Source of the DNA: Mesobacillus persicus
GTDB lineage: Bacteria; Bacillota; Bacilli; Bacillales; Cytobacillaceae
Assembly (NCBI RefSeq): GCF_900109925.1
Contig: NZ_FOBW01000001.1
Span: forward strand, 62,001 to 126,000
Reading direction: 5' to 3'
Length of the DNA: 64,000 bases
The position numbers were made by a program, and so were the translations under genes. Positions 50,314 to 61,800 of the stretch are shown piece after piece. Under the pieces are notes generated by a model. That model worked only from the letters and a program-made list of their open reading frames with translations, was not told the DNA's origin and did not search any database. The first letter of the stretch is position 1. Every line of letters starts with the position of its first letter.

Positions 50314-51870
50314 ATGAGTTGGGAATCAGAAATAAAAGAATTGAGACAACGCGAAGAGTTAGCACGTAGAATGGGCGGAGAAGAAAGGGTCAGTAAGCAT
50401 AAATCATTTGGAAAACTAACCGTGCGTGAAAGAATTGACTGTTTACTAGACGATGGCACTTTTCATGAGTCCGGTGCAATTGCCGGAAAAGCAAAATATG
50501 ACGATGATGGTCAGTTAATTGATTTTACACCTGCTAATTTTATTTTAGGGACCGGTAGAGTGAATGGGCGTAAAGTAGTCGTTGGCGGGGATGACTTTAC
50601 TGTCCGTGGTGGGGCGGCAGATGGAGCAATCTATGGAAAGCAGGTGTATGCGGAAAGATTGGCCCATGACCTTCAGATTCCGATCATACGCTTAGTTGAT
50701 GGTACGGGTGGGGGTGGTAGTGTCAAAACGCTTGATTCTAGCGGTTATACGTATATTCCCGTTAATCCTGCATGGGATTTAGTTGTTTCTAATATGGAAC
50801 GTGTTCCGGTAGTGGCTGCATGTATGGGTTCCGTTGCTGGCTTGGGGGCAGCTAGAGTAGCAGCATCCCACTTTTCTGTTATGATTGAGGACACATCCCA
50901 ATTGTTTGTTGCTGGCCCACCGGTGGTTAAATACGGAATGGGACAGGACCTTACAAAGGAAGAGCTTGGGGGCATTCAGGTTCATCGGTCTAGTGGCGCG
51001 GTTGATAATATTGCTGGTTCTGAGGAAGATGCATTTGAACAAATCAGGACCTTTTTGTCTTATCTTCCGTCAAACATATGGAAGCTACCTCCTGTCGTCC
51101 AGGGTGATGATACTCCCACTAGAAGGGAAGAAAAGTTGCTTTCGATTATTCCGAAAAATCGTCGAGCCCCATATAAAATTCGAGAATTGCTACCGTTATT
51201 ATTTGATCAAGGATCTGTTTTTGAAATGGGTCGGTACTTTGGGGGCGGCACGGTTACCTGCTTTGCTCGTCTCGATGGTTACCCAGTTGGTGTTCTAGCT
51301 CCGGACCCTTATGTTAATGGTGGCGGGTTAACTGCTGAAAGTTCTGAGAAACTAGAGAGGTTTGTGGACCTTTGTCAAACCTTCCATCTGCCTATTGTAA
51401 ACCTTGTCGACCAGCCTGGAATGGTGATTGGGCTGCCATCTGAAAAGAAAGGAACGATTCGTAAGGGGGTTCGCGCAATTTCTGCGGTTTATCAAGCGAA
51501 CGTACCTATGGTTGAAATCATCATGCGACGAGTTTTTGGTGTCGGTGGTGCAGGTATTTCAAATAGGCATGGACTAAATCAAAGATACGCATGGCCATCT
51601 GGAGATTGGGGTTCTCTTCCCGTTGAGGGAGGAGTCCAGGTAGCCTATCGTCGCGAGCTTGAAGCGAGTGAAAATCCCGAGGCGCTCTTAAATGAACTAC
51701 TCGAAAGGATGGAAGCTGTTCGTTCTCCATTCCGTACAGCAGAAGCGTTTGGGGTGGAGGAAATGATCGACCCTAGGGATACGCGTCCGCTTTTATGTGA
51801 ATGGGTAAAGGACGCATACGAACTCCTTCCTCAACAATTAGGCCCATCTCAGCATGGGATGAGACCTTGA
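50314..51870 (+). CDS. Acyl-CoA carboxylase carboxyltransferase (beta) subunit
   Basis: 518 residues with two crotonase-like carboxyltransferase halves: GKLTVRERIDCLLDDGTFHE, GGDDFTVRGGAADG (biotin site region), PYVNGGGLTAESSEKLERFV and GVGGAGISNRHGLNQRYAWPSG. This is the propionyl-/methylcrotonyl-CoA carboxylase beta type, which moves CO2 from biotin to an acyl-CoA. No biotin carboxylase or biotin carrier gene is next to it, which is unusual for a working pair. The start ATG follows GGGAGG. Confidence 0.92.
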   Translation: MSWESEIKELRQREELARRMGGEERVSKHKSFGKLTVRERIDCLLDDGTFHESGAIAGKAKYDDDGQLIDFTPANFILGTGRVNGRKVVVGGDDFTVRGGAADGAIYGKQVYAERLAHDLQIPIIRLVDGTGGGGSVKTLDSSGYTYIPVNPAWDLVVSNMERVPVVAACMGSVAGLGAARVAASHFSVMIEDTSQLFVAGPPVVKYGMGQDLTKEELGGIQVHRSSGAVDNIAGSEEDAFEQIRTFLSYLPSNIWKLPPVVQGDDTPTRREEKLLSIIPKNRRAPYKIRELLPLLFDQGSVFEMGRYFGGGTVTCFARLDGYPVGVLAPDPYVNGGGLTAESSEKLERFVDLCQTFHLPIVNLVDQPGMVIGLPSEKKGTIRKGVRAISAVYQANVPMVEIIMRRVFGVGGAGISNRHGLNQRYAWPSGDWGSLPVEGGVQVAYRRELEASENPEALLNELLERMEAVRSPFRTAEAFGVEEMIDPRDTRPLLCEWVKDAYELLPQQLGPSQHGMRP

Positions 51871-51960
51871 TTCTATTGTATCCTTGATAGGCTAAAAAGC
51901 TAGGGATTAGAACTGAGTAGGGATTTTTTTACCCATTCGGGGGAATCTAATGAAACAATC

Positions 51961-51999
51961 AAAGCCGTACCTGGTAAAACAGGAGGCTTTTTTTATTTT
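51961..51999 (+). terminator. Probable intrinsic terminator
   Basis: AAGCCGTACCTG pairs imperfectly with CAGGAGGCTT and is followed by TTTTTATTTT. The rest of the gap to 52239 holds no gene. Confidence 0.7.
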
Positions 52000-52239
52000 A
52001 ATGTAAAATACTAAGTGGGCAATGATTCTTTATATTATGGTAAACATTGCCTTTTAACTTGTTAGGAGGATATGAGGGGCAAAGCCGAAACTTCTTTTCA
52101 AAAATAAATCCTACGATGACATAATTTCGACTTTTTTATTGCAGAATAAACATTGAACTGATAGAGTGAAAATGGTCTGTCTGGGCATTAGCTTAGGTAA
52201 TATGAAGATTTATACATAAGAAAAAGAAAGGAACATTCG

Positions 52240-53763
52240 ATGAAAAGAGTATCTAGCGTTTTTTGGATTACAGTTGCGATTGTCCTTGTAGCAGTCGTAT
52301 TTGGTGTTAGTGCACCAGATAGTTTTGAAGAAGTAACAGGCAATATACAGGCTTTTCTTACTTCATCATTTGGTTGGTATTATTTAATTTTAGTAACGGT
52401 TATTACGATTTTTTGTATCTTCCTTATCTTTAGTCCGGTTGGTGCAATCAAACTAGGTAAGCCTGATGAAAAACCAGAGTTTTCGAAAGGTTCATGGTTT
52501 GCGATGTTATTTTCCGCAGGGATGGGAATTGGACTTGTCTTCTGGGGAGCAGCTGAACCTCTTTCGCATTTCATGGCTCCACCATTGGCGGAAGGTGCTT
52601 CAAATGCTGCGCATAAAGAAGCGATGCGATATACCTTTTTCCATTGGGGAATACATGCATGGGCAATATATGCAATTGTAGCTTTGTCATTGGCATATTT
52701 CCAATTTCGCAAGGGGGAGCCTGGCCTTATCTCAGCTACCTTGAAGCCTGTTTTAGGGAAGAGCATGGAAGGTTGGCTGGGAACGGTTGTAGACGTACTT
52801 GCGGTGTTTGCAACAGTTATTGGGGTTGCAACGACTTTAGGATTTGGTGCCGCCCAAATTAATGGGGGACTATCCTATTTATTGGGAGTTCCGAATAATT
52901 TCTTCGTGCAATTTATCATTATCGCAGTTGTTACTGTATTATTTATGATTTCAGCGTCAACTGGCTTAGGTAAAGGGATTAGAATTTTAAGTAATGTTAA
53001 TATGATTTTGGCGGTTGGTCTGTTAATATTAATGTTCATTGTTGGACCTACTATTTTAATCTTGAATATGTTTACGGATTCTATTGGTGGATACATTCAA
53101 AATATCATTCAAATGAGTTTCCGAATTGCTCCGTTGAATGAAGAGCATCGCTCTTGGATTAACGGATGGACAATTTTCTACTGGGCATGGTGGATTTCAT
53201 GGTCCCCATTCGTAGGGATATTTATTGCCCGTGTATCAAGAGGGAGAACCATTCGAGAGTTTTTAGTTGGTGTCCTATTGCTCCCATCACTAGTTAGCTT
53301 TTTCTGGTTTGCAGTTTTTGGTAATTCTGCAATTAATGTTCAAAATGCAGGAGTTGTTGATTTGTCTCAATTTGCAACAGAGGAAGTTTTATTTGCGGTC
53401 TTTAGTCAATTCCCATGGTCAACAGTTTTATCGGTTGTGGCTGTTGTCCTCGTAAGTACTTTTTTCATCACTTCTGCGGATTCCGCAACCTTTGTACTCG
53501 GTATGCAGACTACTTATGGATCATTAACACCACCGAATAGAGTAAAATTCACATGGGGAATTGCGCAATCTGCAGTTGCTTTAATTCTTTTATATAGTGG
53601 TGGATTACAAGCACTTCAAAACGCTTTAATTGCTGCAGCATTCCCATTTTCATTTATCATGGTACTCATGATGATTTCTCTATATCGAGCGTTAACCAAG
53701 GAGAAAAAGGAGCTTGGTTTATACTTCAAACCGAAGACAAAGAAAAAGTTCCCTGATATGTAA
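52240..53763 (+). CDS. opuD: BCCT-family glycine betaine transporter (OpuD-like)
   Basis: 507 residues with 12 membrane helices. The BCCT signature [20 protein letters not shown] is present, with [14 protein letters not shown] and [17 protein letters not shown] typical of Na+-coupled betaine transporters. It imports compatible solutes under osmotic stress. The length equals OpuD of B. subtilis. The gene has a long leader region (from about 52030) in which I see no defined element. Confidence 0.92.
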   Translation: MKRVSSVFWITVAIVLVAVVFGVSAPDSFEEVTGNIQAFLTSSFGWYYLILVTVITIFCIFLIFSPVGAIKLGKPDEKPEFSKGSWFAMLFSAGMGIGLVFWGAAEPLSHFMAPPLAEGASNAAHKEAMRYTFFHWGIHAWAIYAIVALSLAYFQFRKGEPGLISATLKPVLGKSMEGWLGTVVDVLAVFATVIGVATTLGFGAAQINGGLSYLLGVPNNFFVQFIIIAVVTVLFMISASTGLGKGIRILSNVNMILAVGLLILMFIVGPTILILNMFTDSIGGYIQNIIQMSFRIAPLNEEHRSWINGWTIFYWAWWISWSPFVGIFIARVSRGRTIREFLVGVLLLPSLVSFFWFAVFGNSAINVQNAGVVDLSQFATEEVLFAVFSQFPWSTVLSVVAVVLVSTFFITSADSATFVLGMQTTYGSLTPPNRVKFTWGIAQSAVALILLYSGGLQALQNALIAAAFPFSFIMVLMMISLYRALTKEKKELGLYFKPKTKKKFPDM

Positions 53764-53779
53764 GTTAAGGAGTGTGGAA

Positions 53780-53825
53780 AGAAGTTTGGGCTTAGCCTAA
53801 GCTTCTTTTTTTATTTTTTATTTAG
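53780..53825 (+). terminator. Intrinsic terminator
   Basis: GAAGTTTGGGC and GCCTAAGCTTC pair and are followed by TTTTTTTATTTT. Confidence 0.85.
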
Positions 53826-53932
53826 TCTGTTAAGAGTTTAACGGGCTTGGTAAGAAGTAAAATGATATGATAGATAGGAGAGGGTTAACTAACTATTAAA
53901 GCCACCAAATCTTGAATAAGGGGTATTTCATT

Positions 53933-54994
53933 GTGGAAATAGGAATAAGTACGTTTGTCGAAACAACACCGGATGTTAATACCGGAGAGGTAATTAGTCA
54001 TGCACAGCGAATCAGAGAAGTTGTTGAAGAAATTGTTCTAGCGGATCAGGTGGGGTTGGATGTCTTTGGTGTTGGGGAACACCATCGTGAGGATTTCGCG
54101 GCTTCTTCTCCAGCGGTCATATTAGCTGCAGCTGCGTCCAGGACACAACAAATTCGATTGACTAGTGCTGTAACAGTTCTCTCATCTGCTGATCCTGTAC
54201 GGGTGTTTCAGGACTTTGCAACGGTGGATGCAATTTCAAACGGTCGTGCCGAGATTATGGCAGGACGAGGGTCATTTATCGAATCTTTTCCTTTGTTCGG
54301 CTATGATCTAAAGGACTATGATGAATTATTTGAGGAAAATCTTGAGTTATTACTTAAAATTCGAGATTCTGAAAAGGTCACGTGGCGAGGTGGGCACCGG
54401 CCGGCCATTGAAAATTTGGGTGTATATCCGAGACCAATCCAAAATCCATTACCTGTGTGGATTGGAAGCGGTGGGAATTCCAACTCTGTTATGCGCGCTG
54501 GTCTACTTGGGTTACCACTTGTTTTAGCGATTATTGGTGGCAGCCCGTTACAGTTTGAACCACTTGTACGACTTTATAAAAGGGCAGTGGCCCATGCCGG
54601 TCATGATCTTTCAAAATTGACCGTTGCGTCCCATTCACATGGATTTATTGCGGAGGATACACAAACAGCTGCTAACAAGTTTTTCCCTTCAACCCAACAA
54701 GTCATGAACAAGTTGGGCAAAGAGCGTGGCTGGGGTCCATACACCCGCTCGAGCTTTGATGCTGCCCGTAGTTTTGAAGGAGCATTATATGTAGGGGACT
54801 CAAAGACTGTAGCCGATAAAATTATCCATCTACGAAAGAATGTCGGCATTACACGTTTTATGTTACATCTACCAGTGGGTACCATGCCTCATGAAGACGT
54901 AATGAGAGCAATAGAACTGTTAGGAAAAGAAGTAGCACCCATCGTTCGTGATGAGGTATCTAAGTGGGAAAATTCCGGTAATGAAACAGTGTAG
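53933..54994 (+). CDS. LLM-class flavin-dependent oxidoreductase
   Basis: 353 residues of the bacterial luciferase-like monooxygenase family (TIM barrel; MEIGISTFVETTPDV, LADQVGLDVFGVGEHHREDF, ISNGRAEIMAGRGSFIE, PLPVWIGSGGN). It uses reduced FMN or F420 for oxidation of an unknown substrate. GTG 53933 follows AAGGGGT; an in-frame TTG at 53912 overlaps that site. Confidence 0.88.
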   Translation: MEIGISTFVETTPDVNTGEVISHAQRIREVVEEIVLADQVGLDVFGVGEHHREDFAASSPAVILAAAASRTQQIRLTSAVTVLSSADPVRVFQDFATVDAISNGRAEIMAGRGSFIESFPLFGYDLKDYDELFEENLELLLKIRDSEKVTWRGGHRPAIENLGVYPRPIQNPLPVWIGSGGNSNSVMRAGLLGLPLVLAIIGGSPLQFEPLVRLYKRAVAHAGHDLSKLTVASHSHGFIAEDTQTAANKFFPSTQQVMNKLGKERGWGPYTRSSFDAARSFEGALYVGDSKTVADKIIHLRKNVGITRFMLHLPVGTMPHEDVMRAIELLGKEVAPIVRDEVSKWENSGNETV

Positions 54995-55087
54995 TCATAT
55001 CCTTTTAGGATACATAAGAATCAAGGTAAAAATGTAAAAGTTTAAACAAACCCACTCTAGGGAAAGAGTTCACTAGAGGTGATATTC

Positions 55088-55255
55088 GTGAAAAAAGAAT
55101 TGGACAAGGATTACACACCAAAAAACAGCTCAATGGCAAATACTGTCGAGGAAATGAAGAATTTAGGGAAGCAGATGGAAAACTTGCGCACCAATAAAGA
55201 ATTAAAAGAGGATAATAAAATCCCAGACCCCGTACAAAGGAAGACGAGAGATTAG
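55088..55255 (+). CDS. Small hydrophilic protein
   Basis: 55 residues from GTG, eight bases after AGAGGTGAT: MKKELDKDYTPKNSSMANTV then a charged helix and PDPVQRKTRD. It is highly polar, without Cys, like the small acid-soluble or stress peptides of Bacillus, but not a SASP family that I know. It is followed by a strong terminator, supporting a real gene. Confidence 0.68.
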   Translation: MKKELDKDYTPKNSSMANTVEEMKNLGKQMENLRTNKELKEDNKIPDPVQRKTRD

Positions 55256-55310
55256 TCATAAGGGATTGGATATTGAGTAATGCGGTTCGATTAGAATTGT
55301 TATACTCAAA

Positions 55311-55350
55311 TAAAATAGGCAAGCCAGTTTACCTGACTTGCCTATTTTCA
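55311..55350. terminator. Bidirectional terminator
   Basis: AAAATAGGCAAG and CTTGCCTATTTT flank a 12-base loop between convergent genes. Confidence 0.9.
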
Positions 55351-55380
55351 ATCTATTCATCTGGGTGAAAAAGTAGCAGG

Positions 55381-55830
55381 TTATCCGCGTCTTCCGCCTC
55401 TACCGCCTCGTTTTGTTTCCGTATTTCGTTTGAGAGAAGTTAAGTTCTCTTCACTAGACTTTAGAAATTTAGCCATTTTATCCTCAAAGGTTTCCTTTGG
55501 TTTAAAATTACCTTTTGGACGGAAATCCTTAGATCGGCTATCGGGTCTGCCCTGACGTGGAGGGCGCTGGGAATAGGAAGAAGTTTGACCTTCTGGCCTA
55601 TCAATCGCTTTTTTAATCGATAAAGCAATTTTACCATCTTTCTCACTAATTACTTTCACTTCAATTTGGTCGCCTACTTTAAGATGGTCGTTCACATCTT
55701 TGACATAACTATCTGCAACCTCACTGATATGCACAAGACCTGTTGAGCCTCCTGGTAATTCCACGAATGCTCCAAAATTAGTGATACCTGTTACTTTACC
55801 TTGTATTTTGCTACCTACTTCAACTGACAT
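55381..55830 (-). CDS. yabR: S1-domain RNA-binding protein YabR
   Basis: 149 residues. An S1 RNA-binding domain (1 to about 75; GKVTGITNFGAFVELPGG, GLVHISEVADSYV, KVGDQIEVKV) is followed by a basic Arg/Pro-rich tail and a C-terminal FEDKMAKFLKSSEENLTSLK then GGRGGRRG, closely matching B. subtilis YabR. It is thought to associate with ribosomes. ATG 55830 is chosen; upstream residues are not conserved in the family. Confidence 0.9.
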   Translation of the reverse strand: MSVEVGSKIQGKVTGITNFGAFVELPGGSTGLVHISEVADSYVKDVNDHLKVGDQIEVKVISEKDGKIALSIKKAIDRPEGQTSSYSQRPPRQGRPDSRSKDFRPKGNFKPKETFEDKMAKFLKSSEENLTSLKRNTETKRGGRGGRRG

Positions 55831-56054
55831 ATAAATATGGTTCCCCCTCAAAATTGTTAACACACACATAATTATAGCAAATTTGGGAAATAAATCACTA
55901 TCTGAACTATTTTCCATTAAAATTTTTTTTTACAATGTTTTTTGATCAATAATAAGATTATACTGAATGATTGACCAGAGTCAAATAATGAATATGATTT
56001 TTCTTTAAGAGAATCCTTATATTGACTTAATAATAATATAAATGAGGTTTTTAT

Positions 56055-57500
56055 ATGAATGACAAAAATTTTGAAATTTATCAGTTAAGCGATGAAATAA
56101 ATAAAGCACTAACTTTATTAAAGTATACTACCCCGACCCAGGTTCAAACAGAAGTTATCCCCTTAGCGTTACAGAATAAAGATGTAGTGGTTAAATCGCA
56201 AACAGGCAGTGGGAAGACAGCTTCCTTTGGCATTCCTATTTGTGAGATGATTGATTGGGAGGCAAAGAAGCCTCAGGCCCTGATTCTTACCCCAACAAGA
56301 GAGCTTGCAGTCCAAGTACGTGATGATATCACAAATATTGGAAGGTTTAAACGAATAAAAGCAATGGCTGTATTTGGTAAAGAACCGTTTGCGAAACAAA
56401 AGGAGGAACTACAACAAAAAACACATGTGGTCGTCGGTACACCTGGTCGAGTCATTGACCATATCGAAAGAGGAACTTTGGTTTTGGACCAGATTAAGTA
56501 TTTGATCATTGACGAGGCAGATGAAATGCTTAATATGGGCTTTATTGACGAGGTCGAGTCAATTATAAACGAAGTCCATTCAGGTAGAGTAACGATGGTC
56601 TTTTCAGCGACATTACCAAAGGATGTTGAAAACCTCTGCCATCAATACATGAAGGAACCGAATCATATAGAAATTATTTCTACTGGGGTAACTACTGACA
56701 CAATTGATCATTTCTTAATCCAGGTTAAGGAGGAAGAGAAGTTGTCAGTTTTGAAAGATGTCACTGTTGTTGAAAACCCTGAGAGTTGTATTATTTTTTG
56801 CCGGACAAAAGAACATGTCGATCGAGTGTATGCTGATTTAGATACTTCCAATTATTCATGTGAAAGGCTACATGGCGGCTTAGAACAAGAAGACCGTTTC
56901 GCTGTGATGAATGGGTTTAAAATGGGCAATTTCCGATATCTAGTGGCGACGGATGTAGCAGCAAGAGGGATTGACATTGATAACGTCACCCTTGTGGTTA
57001 ATTATGACGTTCCAATGGAAAAAGAGAGCTATGTTCACCGTACAGGAAGAACAGGAAGAGCTGGGAACAAAGGAAAAGCAATAACCTTTGCGACTCCATA
57101 TGAAGGAAAATTTGTACAAGCTATTGAAAGGTACATTGGTTTTGAAATACCGGCCATGGAGGCTCCGAAACAGCAGGAGGTTGCTAAAAATAAGGCTGCG
57201 TTTGAGGAAAAAATCGGTGGTCGTCGAGTGGTTCATAATAATAAAACAGCACGAATTAATAAAGGAATTACGAAACTTCATTTCAATGGTGGGAAAAAGA
57301 AAAAGTTACGTGCTGTAGATTTTGTTGGTACAATCGTTAACATTCCTGGGATAATAGCAGAAGACATTGGAATTATTACCATACAAGACAATTTAACGTA
57401 TGTTGATATCCTTAATGGAAAAGGTTCACTAGTTCTACAAGCGATGGAAGATACAACAATTAAGGGAAAGAAACTGAGAGTGACTAAGGCGTTAAAATAA
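56055..57500 (+). CDS. dbpA: DEAD-box RNA helicase DbpA/YxiN
   Basis: 481 residues. Q motif TPTQVQ, Walker [29 protein letters not shown], and [10 protein letters not shown] of motif VI. The C-terminal domain (about 400-481; [23 protein letters not shown]-like strand, LRVTKAL) is the RRM-like domain that targets DbpA/YxiN to helix 92 of 23S rRNA. It acts in 50S ribosome assembly. The length matches YxiN. Confidence 0.92.
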   Translation: MNDKNFEIYQLSDEINKALTLLKYTTPTQVQTEVIPLALQNKDVVVKSQTGSGKTASFGIPICEMIDWEAKKPQALILTPTRELAVQVRDDITNIGRFKRIKAMAVFGKEPFAKQKEELQQKTHVVVGTPGRVIDHIERGTLVLDQIKYLIIDEADEMLNMGFIDEVESIINEVHSGRVTMVFSATLPKDVENLCHQYMKEPNHIEIISTGVTTDTIDHFLIQVKEEEKLSVLKDVTVVENPESCIIFCRTKEHVDRVYADLDTSNYSCERLHGGLEQEDRFAVMNGFKMGNFRYLVATDVAARGIDIDNVTLVVNYDVPMEKESYVHRTGRTGRAGNKGKAITFATPYEGKFVQAIERYIGFEIPAMEAPKQQEVAKNKAAFEEKIGGRRVVHNNKTARINKGITKLHFNGGKKKKLRAVDFVGTIVNIPGIIAEDIGIITIQDNLTYVDILNGKGSLVLQAMEDTTIKGKKLRVTKALK

Positions 57501-57652
57501 AAGCATTCAATTCAAAGGATTTTTTGGAGAACGAGTGTACTCATCTGGACTATTCTCTCCAATCTTTCCCTACATGATAAAAATCCATAGATGTTGTACA
57601 GAGGATGCTCCGAGGCCATACTAACAAAACAAGAGGATAAGGGGGAACTGAT

Positions 57653-57868
57653 ATGCCAGAAGAGACTAATGAGAAGCAGGAAAAGAGTATTGTAAAGGCA
57701 AACATTGGGGATATGATTCAAATTTCAAAAGGAACAGAAAAGGGCACTAAGGGGAAAGTAGTAGCAATTCGGGAAAACTCTGTTATTGCCGAGATTGGTA
57801 TAAATGTAAAAAAAGATGAACCAATTAAAACAGTTGTTAATCATAAAAATTATAAGTTAGTTAAGTAA
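57653..57868 (+). CDS. DUF2187 / YkvS-like KOW protein
   Basis: 71 residues with a KOW-like core (GDMIQISKGTEKGTKGKVVA, NSVIAEIGIN) and the family end KTVVNHKNYKLV. It is of the DUF2187 type (YkvS in B. subtilis), function unknown. The upstream site GGGGGAAC supports the ATG. Confidence 0.78.
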   Translation: MPEETNEKQEKSIVKANIGDMIQISKGTEKGTKGKVVAIRENSVIAEIGINVKKDEPIKTVVNHKNYKLVK

Positions 57869-57878
57869 GAAACGACTT

Positions 57879-57930
57879 CAGTGCCTGACTCCCAATTGTT
57901 ACAATCACGCGAAGGACAGGCACTTTTAAA
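57879..57930 (+). terminator. Intrinsic terminator
   Basis: AGTGCCTG pairs with CAGGCACT across a 29-base loop, followed by TTTTAAA. Confidence 0.7.
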
Positions 57931-58155
57931 AAGGCTGTGTTATAGGACATTCTTGATTTTTTACAAGGGAGAGGAAGGCACGAAGACTCCTTGAAAATGA
58001 ACGGCATTTTCTCGTGCGTGGGCCTATTCAAGGAAGCTATTCAAAGTCCTGCGGGAGTACGGGGCTGGGGAGACCCCACAGGCGCTTTTGCGCCGAGGAG
58101 GCTCCCCGCAACGCCCTTGGAAAGCGGAGTGCCTGGAGCGGAAATCAACAACTAA
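57930..58155. repeat. Bacillaceae intergenic repeat (CCTGCGGGAGTACGGGG family)
   Basis: The block with TCCTGCGGGAGTACGGGGCT, GACCCCACAGGCGC, GCGCCGAGGAGGCTCCCCG and GAGTGCCTGGAGCGGAAATC is a common interspersed element of Bacillaceae genomes. Its GC content is well above the neighbourhood. A reading frame across it (about 58014-58274) is an accident of the repeat. Confidence 0.85.
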
Positions 58156-58227
58156 CTTTAAGAAGCTTTAAAAATGAAGGAGATCTAAGAATCAAAAGCC
58201 ATGGACACATAATAGGAGTTGGACCTA

Positions 58228-58419
58228 TTGAAATACTTTCAATCTCAAATGAAACAACTGGTGAAAGAAAATAAAGAATTACAGATCAACTTAAAAGAAT
58301 TAATGAAAGAGCATGCACTTGAGAAAACCTTTGCATTAAAAGCATTGTACCATTCTGAAGTTGCTGATGGAGGAAAGTATCAATCAGCCTACCAAGCACT
58401 AGACCAACCAAAAGGATAA
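58228..58419 (+). CDS. Small helical protein
   Basis: 63 residues, mostly a charged helix (QMKQLVKENKELQINLKEL) and then HSEVADGGKYQSAYQALDQ. TTG 58228 follows AGGAG at ten bases; TTG 58219 is too near the site. Unknown function. Confidence 0.58.
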   Translation: MKYFQSQMKQLVKENKELQINLKELMKEHALEKTFALKALYHSEVADGGKYQSAYQALDQPKG

Positions 58420-58433
58420 AGTTTCACCCCCTA

Positions 58434-58468
58434 AATTCTGGAATTTGCCTGGCACCTTCCAGAATTTA
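58434..58468. repeat. Diverged GGTGCCAGGCACC-type palindrome
   Basis: TTCTGGAATTTGCCTGGCAC and CTTCCAGAATT form the most diverged of the 11 copies. Confidence 0.75.
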
Positions 58469-58512
58469 TAAATAGTCAGGCAAGAGGACAAGCTATTGTT
58501 GGAGGTGAGTAC

Positions 58513-58665
58513 TTGGAAAAGAATGAAAAAGGTGGATTTCTTCCGAATCAAACAACTAAGCAAGGAACAGGGTTTATCGCTTCTCTTGAAAATTTAAGTG
58601 AAGATCTCCTGCAACTTGTAACCGACGATGTTCCAAGCGATGACAGGGAGAATAAACTTCAATAA
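58513..58665 (+). CDS. Small acidic protein
   Basis: 50 residues from TTG, five bases after GGAGGTG: MEKNEKGGFLPNQTTKQGTG then FIASLENLSEDLLQLVTDD and a polar end. A strong terminator follows. No family recognised. Confidence 0.66.
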   Translation: MEKNEKGGFLPNQTTKQGTGFIASLENLSEDLLQLVTDDVPSDDRENKLQ

Positions 58666-58669
58666 CTAT

Positions 58670-58704
58670 TAAAACGCCGGACATTATGGCGTTTTTTTTT
58701 GCCT
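58670..58704 (+). terminator. Intrinsic terminator
   Basis: AAAACGCC pairs with GGCGTTTT, with a continuing T run. Confidence 0.88.
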
Positions 58705-58849
58705 TTTTCTTGTAGGAGATAATCTGCTGTTTTTTTACTAGTTATGGTACAATCGTGAAATAGATAAATAAGCTGATGGTGGATTTTTTTTATAAATGAG
58801 TTTGTACATGCAGATTAGAGCGATAACCATTCAAGAAGGAGCGAGATTT

Positions 58850-61800
58850 TTGAACATAAAACTGAGTCATAAAATGATCAAAGAACAGTGCGGCACCGTC
58901 TCCTTCAAAAGAGGGGACGCTTTTTATCGTACAGATAAAGTGACATTCGTAGACTTTTCAATGAGTCGTTGTAAAGCAACTGTTAGGGGTGTAGAAGATT
59001 TCCGGGTCTCAATCGAAACGACACCTAATGGTGATCTTCTCACAGACTGCACCTGTCCAAAATTAGCCTCTGTTCAAACCGACTGCCAACATATTGCCGC
59101 TGTATTAATCTCTATTTACGAGCAACAGCGAAAAGGCATAACTCCAAATAATCGCAAAATGCTGAAACACAGCACTCATGAACATCAGGAAGTAACAGAT
59201 AGTTTCCTCAACCTCTTTCATGTTCAGCCAACCAAACCAAGTGGTTATCAAAATCATTTTGAGCATCGGAAGGTTCTTGAAGTTCAGATCATATTTAAGT
59301 TAGTTAAAGATAAATACGAGCAAACACTGATTGGAATCGGAGTAAAGGTTGGATCGACGCTTATAAATTCCATTCGTTCATTTTTAATGAATGTAGCAGA
59401 AGGAAACACTTGTAGGATTAGTCAATCACTTTTATATGACCCTAGCCTCCATTGTTTTGATCATGAAACGGATGCTGTTCTTCAACATCTTATTCAAGTG
59501 ACGCGCGATGAGGGTGCCACTGGTTCAGAGGGAAGGGAGGGTAACGATTATTCAACGATTTACCAAGAGCAAATCCTAATTCCACCTTCTGCGTGGGAAA
59601 CACTTCTTCCTGCTTTAAGGAAAGCTCCCACAGTAAAAATCGAGATGAACGAGAAAGTCATGGATCTCGATTTTACAAATGGAACACTTCCCCTCCAGTT
59701 TGATTTAACACAAACGGAGAGTGGCCACTTTCAGCTTAAAATTGACGGCCTATCCCGTATCAGCGTTTTAAAGTCCTACCAGGCGGTGCTAGTAGAAGGG
59801 AAACTTATTCCTATCAACTGGGAGGATATTCACCGGTTAACCGATCTAATTCAGATGTTAGAAGATTCCGGGAGGTCCCAACTACCAATCACGAAAAATC
59901 AACTAGGTTTCTTTATGGAAAAAGTAGTTCCAGGATTAAAAAAGTTGGGCGTTGTCCGAATCCCAAGTGCCATAACGAGCGAATTCATTGAAACACCACT
60001 TGTGGCTAAGCTTTACCTGGATCGTGTGAATAATCGCCTGCTTGCTGGGCTCGAGTTTCACTACGAGCATATTGTGTTTAATCCGTTAGACAGTCAAGAA
60101 GTTCGTGCAGCTTCCATCCTGATTAGAGACGAAGCGAAAGAGGCTCAAATCCTTCAGCTGATGGAGGATAGCTCCTTTGCTACGACGGATAGCGGTTATT
60201 ATTTGCACAATGAAGAGCTAGAATATGAGTTTTTATACAATATGGTTCCGAAACTTCAAAAAATTGTTCAAATCTATGCTACGACATCGGTGAGGAACCG
60301 AGTCTTTAAAGGTAATACCTTTCCGAAAATCAATGTGAAGATTAAAAAGGAACGAACCAATTGGCTCGAATTTAAATTTGAAATGGACGGTCTTCCTGAA
60401 AGGGATATCAAAGAAATTCTCCAAGCACTTGAAGAAAAACGGAAGTATTATCGTTTACGAAACGGTTCGCTTCTATCACTAGAAACAAGGGAGTTTGAAG
60501 AAATCAATACTTTCCTAAAAACAATCCCTGAGCAAACTGAGGCTTTTGAGGGAGAATGGAATGTGCCCATCGTCCGCGGACTTCAACTCATTGAGACCGT
60601 TGAAGGTGACAATGCGTTCACTTTTGAGGACTCTTTTCGAAAGTTTCTAGAGACGATACATCATCCAGATCTGCTAGATTATGAGGTACCTTCTAGTTTA
60701 ATTCCGGTTTTAAGGGATTACCAGGTGCACGGCTTTAAATGGATGAAAACACTAGCCACGCTTGGCTTTGGTGGGATATTAGCTGATGATATGGGTCTAG
60801 GAAAAACCGTTCAAAGCATTGCTTATATTCTCTCAGAGCTCGAACCTATTCGCTCTAAAAAGCAACCAGTTTTAATTGTTTGTCCTTCCTCTTTATCCTA
60901 TAACTGGATCAATGAACTCATGAAGTTTGCTCCCGAGCTACAAGCCATTGTCGTGGATGGAACGCAGCGGGAGCGTGCTGAACTTCAGAAGGAAATAATG
61001 GATATGGATGTCGTGGTTATATCCTATCCGTTATTGCGGAGGGACCTTCATTGGTACGAGAAGCAATTGTTCCACACCATCTTTTTTGATGAGGCTCAAA
61101 ATTTTAAGAACCCACTTACACAAACGGCCAGAGCAGTAAAAAAATTACAAGCCCAGCATAGATTCGCGCTAACAGGTACACCCGTGGAGAACTCTCTGGA
61201 GGAGCTATGGTCAGTCTTTCATGTTGTCTTCCCTGAACTGTTTCTTAGCTTAAAAGAGTATAGTCATTTAACAAAGGATACCATCTCACGAAGAATCCGA
61301 CCTTTTATGCTTCGAAGAGTAAAAGAGGACGTCCTATCCGAGCTTCCAGAAAAGACGGAGTCCTTGAAATCCATCGAGCTGCTTCCGAATCAGAAAAAGC
61401 TCTATGCTGCCTATTTAGCTAAGCTTCGCCATGATACCTTTAAACATTTAGATAAAGAAACGATAAGAAAAAATAAGATTAAAATCCTTGCTGGATTGAC
61501 GAGGTTAAGGCAAATCTGTTGCCACCCTGCCTTGTTTGTAGACGGGTATAAAGGTAGCTCAGCAAAATTTGAACAATTAATGCAAATTGTCGACGAGTCA
61601 AGGCACTCTGGACGTAGGGTATTAATTTTTTCACAGTTTACGAAAATGTTAGAGCTAATTGGTAGGGAGTTAGCCATTCGTGGCTTGCCTTTTTACTACC
61701 TTGATGGACAAACTCCAGCAGAAGAGCGAGTGAGCATGTGTAATCAATTTAATGCCGGTGGGCGTGACTTCTTCTTGATTTCATTAAAAGCTGGAGGCAC

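Noticed and set aside
58014-58274. 86-residue plus-strand frame
   Set aside because: It runs through the Bacillaceae intergenic repeat and overlaps the better-supported small gene at 58228.
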